A program made the position numbers and the translations under genes. A stretch of 64,000 nucleotides of DNA from Gammaproteobacteria bacterium (GTDB lineage: Bacteria > Pseudomonadota > Gammaproteobacteria > Steroidobacterales > Steroidobacteraceae): contig JAJFKF010000100.1 in assembly GCA_021773365.1 (NCBI GenBank), forward strand, positions 1 to 64,000. The letters run 5' to 3'. Below, piece by piece: positions 17,188 to 26,128 of the stretch (position 1 is the first letter of the stretch; each line of letters begins with the position of its first letter). The notes beneath the pieces are model-generated. The model was not told the DNA's origin and did not search any database. It saw only the letters and a program-made list of their open reading frames with translations.

Positions 17188-18288
17188 CTAGAACAAACCT
17201 TCAAGCAGCTTCTGCAAGGTCTCGCCCCGCGCCGCATCGCTGACCAGCAGACCGTCACGGTCCAGCAGCAACTGCGTCGGGATGGCCACGATGCCGAACC
17301 GCCGGGAAAGGCTGTCCGCTTCAGTTTCCTCATCGAGAACCTGCGGCCAGGGCAGTTGATGTTTGGCAATAAACTTCTCGACCTGCGGACCGCCGGCCTT
17401 TCCATCCAGGGATATGCCGATCACCTCGAACCCCTGGCGGTGGTACTTCTCATAGGCCGCCTTGATGTTCGGCTGCTCGGCGATACACGGCCCGCAGGTC
17501 GTCGCCCAGAAATCCAGCAGCACCACTTTGCCGCGCAGCGATTGCAGGTCGACCCGGCGGCCGTCGATGGCGGTGAAGGCGATCTGCGCGGGTTCCTGCT
17601 TCATGCGCAGGATGCGCAGCTGGCCGGTCATGGTCTGCGCCACCATCCGGTTCGGGCTCGTGGCCAGCCTCGCCATCCACGCTTCGGCCGATGCCGGATC
17701 GTGCAGCTTGAGCAGGTTCACGTATCCGACCTGCGCGCTCAGCACCGCTGGCGAATCAGGAAACCGCGTCTCGAGTTCTTCAATCAGTCTTCGGATCGGC
17801 AGCGGTTCGACGGAAACTCCGTAGTTGGATTTCAGCCGCTGCGCCTGACCCAGCACGTCATCGATCTGAATCTCCTTGGCCGCCTGCCACCAGCGATCCT
17901 CGATATCCGTCGCGCTCAGGGCCGCATCGATCAGCTCCCTGACAGTGGCGGCGTAACGCCCCGCGCCGGGGAAGACGTGCATGTTCAGGGGGTAGTACAT
18001 CACCGCCGCCTCCCAGCGGCGCGGGTCCCCCGGAAAGTCCCGATAGAACTTCAGTGCCGCTTCGCGCATCCGCATCGAGTGCAGGATATGCCAACGTCCG
18101 TTGTCGTCGGACGCCAGATCGGCTGGCGCCTGTTCCTGGCCTATCGCCCTGAGCGCGGCGAATGCCAGGTCTGCATCCTGCACGGCACCCGCGGCGGGTT
18201 CGGCGCTTACCAAATGGCTGCCGACACTGAAGCACACTGCACTGGCAATCAGTATTCCGGCCGCCAGCCTTGATCGAATCGAACTCAT
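17188..18288 (-). CDS. exported thioredoxin-like (TlpA/ResA type) protein
   Basis: A 366-aa protein with an N-terminal signal peptide (about 1-29, ends VSAEP). A helical N-terminal region of about 200 residues precedes a thioredoxin domain with redox motif CGPC (Cys265/Cys268 in WATTCGPCIAEQ) and a cis-Pro loop (VAIPTQLLLD). It should act as a periplasmic thiol-disulfide oxidoreductase. The ATG lies one base after the stop of the TonB receptor gene, so they form an operon. The partner is not evident; a receptor substrate containing disulfides is one possibility. Confidence 0.85.
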   Translation of the reverse strand: MSSIRSRLAAGILIASAVCFSVGSHLVSAEPAAGAVQDADLAFAALRAIGQEQAPADLASDDNGRWHILHSMRMREAALKFYRDFPGDPRRWEAAVMYYPLNMHVFPGAGRYAATVRELIDAALSATDIEDRWWQAAKEIQIDDVLGQAQRLKSNYGVSVEPLPIRRLIEELETRFPDSPAVLSAQVGYVNLLKLHDPASAEAWMARLATSPNRMVAQTMTGQLRILRMKQEPAQIAFTAIDGRRVDLQSLRGKVVLLDFWATTCGPCIAEQPNIKAAYEKYHRQGFEVIGISLDGKAGGPQVEKFIAKHQLPWPQVLDEETEADSLSRRFGIVAIPTQLLLDRDGLLVSDAARGETLQKLLEGLF

Positions 18289-18289
18289 G

Positions 18290-21200
18290 TCAGAACCTCC
18301 GGGTGAAATTGATCGCGTAGCGCCGCAAACGTGAATCGAGCACGGTGTTGTCAGGCAACCTGAAACTGCCGGCCCGCAGCGGCGGATGGGTATCGAGCAC
18401 ATTGAAGATCGTCAGACCGATCCGCGTATCCGACAACACGGCGCCCCACCAGCCGCCACCGGCCGCGACGTCGGGGAAGTCATAGCTGATCTGCCAGTCC
18501 CAGCGCGTCGCCGAGGGGATCAGCGGCCCGGTGCTTCGGCTGCCGAAAGATCTGGCCCGGTAGGAGAACAGGATGCCGGTGTCGAGCGCGCCGCGCTCCC
18601 AGAACAGCGAGCCATTGGCCTGCAACGGCAGGTTGAACGTCACCGAGTTGCCGGAAGTCGCCACATGGGGCGCGGCCCGCGATTCGTTGCGCGTGACCTT
18701 GCTGGCGACGGCATTGAAGGTCCAGGCGCCGACCTCGGCGTCGCGGCGATACTTCATGCCCACGTCGTAGCCGCTGATTCGGTGCACGGCGATGTTGTAC
18801 GCGATGTCCTGGTAGCCGATCACCGGTCCGGACCAGCCCGCGGGATCGCCGGGCAGGTTTGCTCCGCGCATCACGGTTTGGGGCAGCAGCAGGATTCTGT
18901 CGGTGAGCGACAGTCGGCCGACCCGATCGATATAGCGGGTATCGAAGTAGTCGACCGACCACGACAGGCCGGGCAGGAAGGGCAGTTCGGCGATGGCGCC
19001 CAGCGAAAAATTTCTGGAGCGCTCCGGGCGCAGATCGGAATTACCCATGAAAGTCGTGGGCATGCCCAGCCCGCCGTTGAAGCCGTCGATGGTCTCGCCG
19101 CCCCGCTCGGCATCGAAGTGCAGGCCAGGCGAGAAGTAGGTTTCGCCCATGCTGGCCGGCTCATGCAGCTGTGTCAGGGTCGGTACCTTGTAACCCTCGC
19201 CGTAGGAGCCGCGCAGCATCAGCGCCGACACCGGCCGGTACAGCAAGCCGTAGCGCAGGTTGGTCGAACTGGCGAAATCGCTGTACTGGTCGTGCCGCAC
19301 AGCCAGGCTGGCCTCGAGCCGGTTGAGCAGCGGCCGCGCCATCGGCGGATCGACCAGCGGCACACGCAGCTCGGCGAAGGCGCCGGTGGTGTAGCGATTG
19401 AACACCTGCGCGTCCAGGCCATATTGCAGCACGGGAAAGTCCACGTGTTCGTCCCGGTACTCCAGCCCGACCGATGCGCGCATCTCTCCGGCCGGCAACG
19501 CGAACAATGGACCGTCCATCTGCCAGTCGAACACCGTGACCTGGCTGCGTTCGGCATCTGGAATACCCGGATAGGCGGCCGTCAACGGCTTGATCGTGTC
19601 CGGCGGATTCGGCGACAGGCCGCTGGTGCTGTCATAGGCCAGGATGGGCGGCGTGCCCCCGGCGAAGGCATTGGCCACGCGGAAGAAGGACAGAAAGCCG
19701 ATCTCCAGATCGCGGTCCGGCCGGGTGTGCGCATCGCTGGCCGTCACTTCATAACGCCAGTCACCCGGCAGTTCTCCGCGCAGGCCGGTCAGCGCACTGT
19801 AGTTCACGCTCTCCGAGGCGGTGCGCGGCAGCGGCAGATCGTAGAAATACTTGCTGAGATAAATGGACTCACCAAACGGATTGCCCGGCGCGCCGGCCGG
19901 CAGCTCGGTGTCGAAGGCGGCAATGGGCTGCCCCACCGACCAGGTGCGGCTCCTGCCCCAGCGTCCCTCCACGAACACCGTCGCCCGGTCGTTGAAGGCG
20001 TAGTCGGCACTGGCCGTGGCGCTGCGCCGCTCATACGGCGAGGAATAAACGGCATAGTCACCCTCGTCGAACAGCGGCGGCAGCGGACCCGCGCTGGCAT
20101 AGTCGGCCACCGTCACGTTCTGACCGTCGGACCCGGCGGGGACTGCCGCCACGTCACTGCTCAACCCCGGCAACGGACCGCCGTCGTAATACCTCACCAG
20201 GCCGGCGCCACCGTAGTTGAACCGCATGTCCACGCCGCCAAGAAAACTCCGGTCGAAGCTGCGCAGAAACGAACGGTCCCGCCACATCATTTCATTGGCG
20301 TCTTCCCAGGAGGCGCTGAGCAGCGCCGAAAACCGGCCCAGGGACAGCCCGTGTGTCAGCGACACGGTCTTCTGGCTGACATCACTGTCGAAAGTGTTCT
20401 CGTAGGTCACACGTGCCTCGGTGCCGCTGTATGACTCCCGAAGGATGACGTTGATCACCCCGCCCACCGCGTCGGCCCCATACACCGCGCTGGCGCCATC
20501 GAGCAGCACATCGATGCGCTCCACCGCCGACAGCGGAATGCCGCCGAGGTCAAAGGCTTCGCTGCCGATGCCCTGCCCGGTCTTCGGCACCCGCCGGCCA
20601 TTGACCAGCAGCAGAGTTCCACCCTGCGGCGCGCCGCGCAGGGTGGCGGAGATCCGGTTGGCGGTGACCCCCAACTGCGGCGAGTCCACGGGATACGAAG
20701 TGGGGTGAACATACTGGCCCAGCTCCGCGCTGGAAACCTGGGGCACATAGCGCAGCACCTCGCCCAGCGAGGACACACCGTAGCGCTCGATGTCCTCGCG
20801 GGTAATGGTCAGCACCGGCTGGATGGACTGCTCCCCCAGCAGACCACGGATGCGCGAACCGGTGACGGTGATCTGCGGCTTGTCTTCCTGCTCCGCCTCG
20901 CTGGTATCCGTGCTCTGCTCCGCAGCACTGGCATGCGCCCGGGCAGTGTCCGACTCGCCGCCGGGCGGCGCGTCCGCACCAGCCCGCACCAGGCGCAGGT
21001 CCTCCTTTGTCACTCTGACGGAGGACCTGCCCTCCGCAGGGGATGAGGCCTGGGCCCTGATAGCCACCGTACGCGCGTCGAGATACTCGGCCCGCAGGCC
21101 GCTGCTGGACAGGATCAACTCCAATGCTTCGGCGGGCGTGTAGGCGCCGCGCAGGGGCGGCGCTTTCAGGCCGCGGGCCAGCACCGACTCCACGACCACG

Positions 21201-21376
21201 GTCAGACCGCTGGTGCGGCCAAATGCCTGCAGGGCCTCGCCCAGCCCCTGCGCCGGCTGGTCATACTGCGTCCTGTCCGCTGAGTCGGCCGCAACGGTGG
21301 CGCCCGCCGTGCCGCTCCCCGCGACAATCGACAGGACGGCGATGAGGACTGCGGCCCGGTTGCAAGTGCTGTTCAT
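18290..21376 (-). CDS. TonB-dependent receptor with STN signalling domain
   Basis: A 1028-aa outer-membrane receptor. A signal peptide (about 1-25) is followed by a secretin/TonB short N-terminal (STN) domain (about 40-110, LGEALQAFGRTSGLTVVVES) that contacts FecR-like anti-sigma factors. A Ser/Ala-rich spacer with VTGSRIRG (TonB box/plug region) precedes the plug (about 165-280) and a 22-strand-type barrel ending in an aromatic residue (INFTRRF). The ATG was chosen for the leader and the GGGGG stretch upstream; the frame is open for 91 more codons across the promoter. It is divergent from fecI/fecR-type genes, implying a surface-signalling trio. The ligand is unknown. Confidence 0.9.
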   Translation of the reverse strand: MNSTCNRAAVLIAVLSIVAGSGTAGATVAADSADRTQYDQPAQGLGEALQAFGRTSGLTVVVESVLARGLKAPPLRGAYTPAEALELILSSSGLRAEYLDARTVAIRAQASSPAEGRSSVRVTKEDLRLVRAGADAPPGGESDTARAHASAAEQSTDTSEAEQEDKPQITVTGSRIRGLLGEQSIQPVLTITREDIERYGVSSLGEVLRYVPQVSSAELGQYVHPTSYPVDSPQLGVTANRISATLRGAPQGGTLLLVNGRRVPKTGQGIGSEAFDLGGIPLSAVERIDVLLDGASAVYGADAVGGVINVILRESYSGTEARVTYENTFDSDVSQKTVSLTHGLSLGRFSALLSASWEDANEMMWRDRSFLRSFDRSFLGGVDMRFNYGGAGLVRYYDGGPLPGLSSDVAAVPAGSDGQNVTVADYASAGPLPPLFDEGDYAVYSSPYERRSATASADYAFNDRATVFVEGRWGRSRTWSVGQPIAAFDTELPAGAPGNPFGESIYLSKYFYDLPLPRTASESVNYSALTGLRGELPGDWRYEVTASDAHTRPDRDLEIGFLSFFRVANAFAGGTPPILAYDSTSGLSPNPPDTIKPLTAAYPGIPDAERSQVTVFDWQMDGPLFALPAGEMRASVGLEYRDEHVDFPVLQYGLDAQVFNRYTTGAFAELRVPLVDPPMARPLLNRLEASLAVRHDQYSDFASSTNLRYGLLYRPVSALMLRGSYGEGYKVPTLTQLHEPASMGETYFSPGLHFDAERGGETIDGFNGGLGMPTTFMGNSDLRPERSRNFSLGAIAELPFLPGLSWSVDYFDTRYIDRVGRLSLTDRILLLPQTVMRGANLPGDPAGWSGPVIGYQDIAYNIAVHRISGYDVGMKYRRDAEVGAWTFNAVASKVTRNESRAAPHVATSGNSVTFNLPLQANGSLFWERGALDTGILFSYRARSFGSRSTGPLIPSATRWDWQISYDFPDVAAGGGWWGAVLSDTRIGLTIFNVLDTHPPLRAGSFRLPDNTVLDSRLRRYAINFTRRF

Positions 21377-21467
21377 TGTGTTGCCCCCGAATGACATGTG
21401 GCTGGCGATGTGTGCTGCCCTGCGATGGATCTCCCTGTGCCCGTTAAGATCGCCGCGCCATGCCATT

Positions 21468-21517
21468 CGGGTGGACTGGAAATCATTCTTTACGTTATTT
21501 CGCATCCGGTCCACCCG
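21468..21517. promoter_or_regulatory. 12-bp inverted repeat in the receptor/fecI divergent region
   Basis: CGGGTGGACTGG (21468-21479) and CCGGTCCACCCG (21506-21517) pair in 11 of 12 positions, and the odd pair is T-G. The arms surround a 26-bp AT-rich spacer (TTTACGTTATTTCG inside). The placement between the divergent receptor and sigma-factor genes fits a shared operator or an mRNA leader structure; no regulator is identified. Confidence 0.4.
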
Positions 21518-21567
21518 TTGCCCCCTCTGGCGTAGTCTTATGAATACAGGAGGGATCGACAACGACC

Positions 21568-22143
21568 ATGGCCGCGCATCGCCACAACCCGCATTCGCGC
21601 TCCACGGCGCCCCCCAGCAAGGGCCGCCTGGGCGCCATCGAGCAGACATATCGTTTGTATCGAACTGAATTGCGAGGATTTTTCGCGCATCACACCCACC
21701 GGCCGGAAGCCATCGACGACCTGGTACAGGAGGTCTACGAACGTCTGCTGCGTTACCGCAACGGGAATGAAGTCACCGATCCGCTGGGCTATATGTTCAA
21801 GACCGCATGGAATGTGCTGAAGAGCAGCAATCAACGGCTGCGCCGCGAACAAACCCGGCAGCTGAGCTGCGACGCGGGACAGCTGGAACTGCTGGCGTCG
21901 CAACTGGGGCGTTTGTGGGTGGATGATGCCGACGCAGCGCTGGCGCAGGAGGAACTCGAACGCGCGCTGAACCGCCTGCCACGCGCCTGCAAGATCGCCC
22001 TGATCCGCCAGCGCCGCGACGGCTACTCCTACCAGCAGATCGCCGAGGAACTGCAGGTCTCGGTCAATACGGTGAAGGACTACATCGTGCGGGCACTGGA
22101 TCACTGCCGGACCCATTTCGCGGGAGAGCACAGTGAGCGCTGA
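21568..22143 (+). CDS. ECF sigma factor, FecI type
   Basis: A 191-aa RNA polymerase sigma factor. Region 2 is at about 30-100 (EAIDDLVQEVYERLLRY) and region 4 at about 130-185 with the HTH DGYSYQQIAEELQVSVNTVKD. FecI-type factors are activated through FecR when the outer-membrane receptor binds ligand. An AGGAGG lies about 14 nt before the ATG, longer than usual. The stop overlaps the GTG of the fecR-like gene by 11 bp. Confidence 0.93.
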   Translation: MAAHRHNPHSRSTAPPSKGRLGAIEQTYRLYRTELRGFFAHHTHRPEAIDDLVQEVYERLLRYRNGNEVTDPLGYMFKTAWNVLKSSNQRLRREQTRQLSCDAGQLELLASQLGRLWVDDADAALAQEELERALNRLPRACKIALIRQRRDGYSYQQIAEELQVSVNTVKDYIVRALDHCRTHFAGEHSER

Positions 22144-23236
22144 CCCGACCCGGGAAATCGGCCTGCAGGCCTCGCGCTGGCTGCTGCGATTGCAGGATGG
22201 CGCGCAGCCCGGCGAGAACGAGCGCGAACTGAATGCAGCCTTTCTGCAGTGGCTGCAGGCCTCGGCGCAGCACCTGCACGTTTTTCTTGAGACCGTGCAG
22301 ACCTGGCGCCTGATGGGCACCATGGATCCGGAACGGGCGCTTCAGGTCGAATCGCTGCTGCGCAATCTCGATGCGGATGTGATCGCCATGCCCGGCACGG
22401 CGCTCCGTGCGGCGCCAGCGAACCCGCCCCGGCGGCCCTCCACATCGATGCCGCATCTTCCGCGCAGGAACGTTCACCGGGGAATGTTTGCGGCCGCAGC
22501 ACTGCTACTGCTCATTTCAGGCGCCTGGCTGGCGATGGACACCCTGGACGTACGCAACTACTCGACGGACATCGGCGAGCAACGCACCTGCAAGCTCGAC
22601 GACGGCTCGTTCATTTATCTGAATACCGACTCACAGGTGCAGGTGCGTTTCTCCGATCAGGGCCGGCAGGTGCGCCTCACCCGCGGCGAAGCCCTGTTCG
22701 CCGTCGAGCGCGATTCCCGCCGCCCCTTCATCGTCGAGGCCGGCAATGCCAGCATCCGCGTACTCGGCACCCGCTTCAATGTCCGCCGCCGCCCCGGACA
22801 GACCGAAATCGCCGTCGTGGAAGGGCGGGTTCACGTGGCCACCATGGATGCGCGGCACAACGATGCGGACCCCGGCCCTGCACCCGACTCCACCACAGGA
22901 GGCACCATCGCACCTCAGCCGGTTGAACTCACGGCCGGCGAACGCGCCCTGGTCGACAAGGGCCGTATCGAACGCGCACATACCGACACCGTCACGGCCG
23001 TCGCCTGGCGCACCCGCCGCCTGGTGTTCACCGATACCCCGTTGGCGGAAGTGGCCGCTGAATTCAATCGCTACAATCGCACCCGGATACGCGTGGAAGG
23101 CGAAGCAGCCGCAAGCCGGCAACTCACCGGCATCTTTGATGCCGACCGCCCCAAGGCCCTGATCCTGTATGCCATGAAGGATGAAACCCTGGTCGTCTCG
23201 CCGGATGGAGATCACTGGGTGATTGGCGCACGCTGA
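22133..23236 (+). CDS. FecR-type anti-sigma factor / sigma regulator
   Basis: A 367-aa inner-membrane protein with a GTG start inside the end of the sigma gene. Residues 1-90 form the cytoplasmic FecR N-terminal domain (EIGLQASRWLLRLQDG, ... FLQWLQAS). One TM follows (about 118-138, AAALLLLISGAWLAMD), then the FecR domain (CKLDDGSFIYLNTDSQVQVRFS, given here as the start of the beta-helix region) and a C-terminal STN-like segment (LAEVAAEFNRYNRTRIRV). It passes the receptor signal to the sigma factor. It converges with hrpB 12 bp away. Confidence 0.92.
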   Translation: MSADPTREIGLQASRWLLRLQDGAQPGENERELNAAFLQWLQASAQHLHVFLETVQTWRLMGTMDPERALQVESLLRNLDADVIAMPGTALRAAPANPPRRPSTSMPHLPRRNVHRGMFAAAALLLLISGAWLAMDTLDVRNYSTDIGEQRTCKLDDGSFIYLNTDSQVQVRFSDQGRQVRLTRGEALFAVERDSRRPFIVEAGNASIRVLGTRFNVRRRPGQTEIAVVEGRVHVATMDARHNDADPGPAPDSTTGGTIAPQPVELTAGERALVDKGRIERAHTDTVTAVAWRTRRLVFTDTPLAEVAAEFNRYNRTRIRVEGEAAASRQLTGIFDADRPKALILYAMKDETLVVSPDGDHWVIGAR

Positions 23237-23248
23237 ACTACCTGCCCT

Positions 23249-25819
23249 TCAGCTGACGCGCGGACGCCGCGTACCACGCACCGCCTCCGCCTGCAGCGGA
23301 TCATCCGGCCAGTAGTGCTTCGGATAGCGCCCCTTCAGCTCCTTGCGCACTTCCAGGTAACCGCTGCGCCAGAAACTGGCCAGGTCGCGGGTGATCTGCA
23401 CCGGGCGGCGCGCCGGCGAGAGCAGTTTGATCAGCAGCGCCACCTTGCCGCCGCCGACGCGCGGCGATTCATGCAGGCCGAACACCTCCTGCAGCCGTAC
23501 AGACAAAGAAGGTGTGTCGCCGTCCAGGTAGTCGATGCGGATGTTCGAGCCGCTGGGTACGGTGACATGCGTGGGCGCCAGCTCATTCAGCCGCTGTCCC
23601 TGGTTCCAGTCGAGCAGGGCCTGCAGCGCGACGCGCAGATCCAGGCGTGACAGATGCTCGCGGCGGGTCATGCCGTCCAGCCAGGGCGCAAGCCAGCGTT
23701 CCAGCCCATCGAGCAGTGCGGCATCCGAGACATCCGGCCACAGCTCACGTTGCTCGGGATCTGATTCAATGGCTCGCACAAACTGTACGCGCGCCTGCCA
23801 CTCACGTGTGTCCCTGTCCCAGGGCAGTGCCGCCAGCGACAGCTGGCGGATGCCTGCGATGAGTGCTGCCTGCACGGCGGCCGGGTCTGGCTGCTTCAGC
23901 GCCGTTTCATCCAGCACCAATGCACCAAGCCGACGCTCGCGCGTGGCCAGCACGGCCTGCTGTTGCGCATCCCAGCGCACCTGTTCCGTTGTTTGTATAT
24001 CGTCCGCGAAGGTGTGCTCCAGGTGGGCAGGCATCAGCGCCGCGGCCAGGAAGATGCGTGCCTCACGCTCATTGCCATCCAGTTCAGCCACTGCCAGGTA
24101 CTCGCTGCGCGCCAGCGACTGCGGACCGGCAAAGAAGGCGCCCTTGCCATTGCTCAACCGATAGCGCCCGGCGCCGGCGGCACGGCTGTGCGCGATGCGG
24201 TCGGGGTAGGCCAGCGCCAGCAGGATACCGGCGCCATCTTCACCACCATGTTCTGCCGCCGGCACGCCGAGCTGGCGGCGATACTGTGACGCGGCCTTTC
24301 TGACTCTCTCCAGGGCGGCGCGATCGACGTCACCACCACGCCGGTGCAGCGCTTCAAGGCGTACCCGCACATCGGCATCGCGCTCGCCGGGCCCGCGACG
24401 CAGGATGTCACGCTCACCGAGCAGGGCGGCCAGATCACAGGCGGTTGCCGACAGATCCAGATCGCGCGCGCGCAGCAGCATGTGCGCCAGGCGCGGATGG
24501 AGCCTGAGGGAGCGCATCTGCATGCCATGCGCAGTCAGTCGTCCAGCGACATCGAGTGCGCCCAGGCGATGCAGCAGATCACAGGCCTGCGCATAGGGCG
24601 CAGCTGGCGGTGGATCCAGCCAGCGCAGCTGGCGCGGATCGTCCACATTCCAGCCGGCCAGTTCCAGCGCCAGCGACGCCAGATCCGCCTCTAGAATCTC
24701 CGCCGGCGTATGCGCCTCCATCGACTGCTGCTGGCCTTCGGTCCACAGCCGGTAGCACACCCCCGGCTGCAACCGGCCGGCACGGCCGCAGCGCTGCTGC
24801 GCCGAAGCCCGCGAGATACGCAGCGTCTGCAGGCGACTCATGCCGCTGGCCGGATCGAAGCGCGCGCGGCGCGCCCAGCCGCTGTCCACCACCACGCGAA
24901 CACCTTCTATGGTGAGGCTGGTTTCCGCGATGTTTGTTGCCAGGACTACCTTGCGTTGCCCGGCCGGACTGGGTGCCAGGGCCCCGTCCTGCTCCTCGCG
25001 GGCTAAGTCGCCAAACAAGGGCGCGATACGCACGCCGGCTGGCAGGCCGGTTTGTTCCAGCAACGCCGCCACCCGGTGAATCTCGCCGGCGCCGGGCAGG
25101 AACGCCAGCACATCGCCACTCTCCTCTTCCAGAGCCCGCCGTACGGCCGCGGCGGCTTCACGTGCAATGGCGCCGGCATCGGCGGGCGTTGCGGCCGATA
25201 CCGGCGCACTCCTGGCTGCTCCTCTGGTTGCCCCTTTGGCCGCATACCGGATATCCACCGGATAACTTCGTCCGGAGGCCTGCACCACGGGCGCCCGGAC
25301 TGCGCCGGCGCCCATCAGCTCCGCCAGTGGTTCGGCGGCCAGTGTGGCCGACATGGCCAGCAGGCGCAGCGTCTCGTTCAGATGCGCCTGTACGTCCAGG
25401 CACAACGCCAGGCCCAGGTCCGCCTGCAGGCTGCGCTCGTGAAATTCATCGAAGATGACGCAACCAACGCCTTCCAGCGCCGGATCCTTGTGCAGCAGCA
25501 CGGCGAGGATGCCTTCCGTAATCACCTCGATGCGGGTGCCCGCGCCTACGCGATTGTCGAAGCGCATACGGTAGCCCACGGTGCGGCCTACTGGTTCGCC
25601 CAGCGTATCGGCCATGCGCGCCGCCACGGCACGGGCGGCCAGGCGGCGGGGCTCCAGCATGAGGATGCGACGCCCCGCCAGCCACGGTTCGCGCAGCAGC
25701 TCCAACGGCACCACGGTGCTCTTGCCGGCGCCCGGCGGCGCCTGCAGCACGACGTTGCGATGCCTGCTGAGCGCGACCTTCAGATCGGGCAGTACGGAAT
25801 GGATGGGCAGGGCGGCCAT
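23249..25819 (-). CDS. hrpB: ATP-dependent RNA helicase HrpB
   Basis: An 856-aa DExH helicase. Walker A is APPGAGKST (about 29-37), motif II is DEFHERSLQAD, motif III SATL and motif VI QRCGRAGR. Ratchet and OB-like C-terminal domains are followed by the HrpB-specific end (YPKHYWPDDPLQAEAVRGTRR). Length and ending match the family (about 800-850). The ATG at 25819 was preferred because the helicase motifs begin soon after; the frame is open upstream. The cellular RNA target of HrpB is not well defined. Confidence 0.93.
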   Translation of the reverse strand: MAALPIHSVLPDLKVALSRHRNVVLQAPPGAGKSTVVPLELLREPWLAGRRILMLEPRRLAARAVAARMADTLGEPVGRTVGYRMRFDNRVGAGTRIEVITEGILAVLLHKDPALEGVGCVIFDEFHERSLQADLGLALCLDVQAHLNETLRLLAMSATLAAEPLAELMGAGAVRAPVVQASGRSYPVDIRYAAKGATRGAARSAPVSAATPADAGAIAREAAAAVRRALEEESGDVLAFLPGAGEIHRVAALLEQTGLPAGVRIAPLFGDLAREEQDGALAPSPAGQRKVVLATNIAETSLTIEGVRVVVDSGWARRARFDPASGMSRLQTLRISRASAQQRCGRAGRLQPGVCYRLWTEGQQQSMEAHTPAEILEADLASLALELAGWNVDDPRQLRWLDPPPAAPYAQACDLLHRLGALDVAGRLTAHGMQMRSLRLHPRLAHMLLRARDLDLSATACDLAALLGERDILRRGPGERDADVRVRLEALHRRGGDVDRAALERVRKAASQYRRQLGVPAAEHGGEDGAGILLALAYPDRIAHSRAAGAGRYRLSNGKGAFFAGPQSLARSEYLAVAELDGNEREARIFLAAALMPAHLEHTFADDIQTTEQVRWDAQQQAVLATRERRLGALVLDETALKQPDPAAVQAALIAGIRQLSLAALPWDRDTREWQARVQFVRAIESDPEQRELWPDVSDAALLDGLERWLAPWLDGMTRREHLSRLDLRVALQALLDWNQGQRLNELAPTHVTVPSGSNIRIDYLDGDTPSLSVRLQEVFGLHESPRVGGGKVALLIKLLSPARRPVQITRDLASFWRSGYLEVRKELKGRYPKHYWPDDPLQAEAVRGTRRPRVS

Positions 25820-26128
25820 CTCAGGACGGGGCACCGACCGCTGGGGCGGCGCTGCCGGAAGGGACTGCCAACCCTGTCGGCAGGGATGAGGTGCGTCCGT
25901 CCATGGGGCAGGATTTGCGCTGTGAGCCTGGCGGCCGGCCGGGGCAATACCCACTGTTGAAATTCAGAGACATTGGAAAGCATCATGCGTTACGCGGATG
26001 GTTTCGTTCTACCCGTTCCAAAGAAGAAGCTGCAAGCCTGCCGCCGCACGGCAAAGCTGACTGGCAAAGGTCTGGCGGGACCACGGTGACCGGGCACGCC
26101 GTACAGGGCGGCATGCTATCGTCGCCGC
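25820..26128. other. 309-bp intergenic region between hrpB and the VanZ-like gene
   Basis: Divergent promoter space. It holds no intact gene; the only recognisable content is the DUF1428 gene remnant at 25985-26089. No clear terminator or tandem repeat is seen. Confidence 0.6.
25985..26089 (+). pseudogene. DUF1428-family N-terminal fragment
   Basis: ATG followed by RYADGFVLPVPKKKLQACRR, then TAKLTGKGLAG and a stop after 34 codons. This matches the start of DUF1428 proteins, whose usual form is YVDGFV.PVPKKNLEAYR and which run to about 115 residues. The frame is lost near the position where GKVW is usual, and no continuation is visible before the next gene. It is read as a truncated relic. 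Confidence 0.65.

Noticed and set aside
18386..20434. 682-codon open frame on the plus strand opposite the TonB receptor
   Set aside because: It lies antisense to a receptor with clear domains; in GC-rich DNA antisense frames stay open by codon bias. No family motif or SD.
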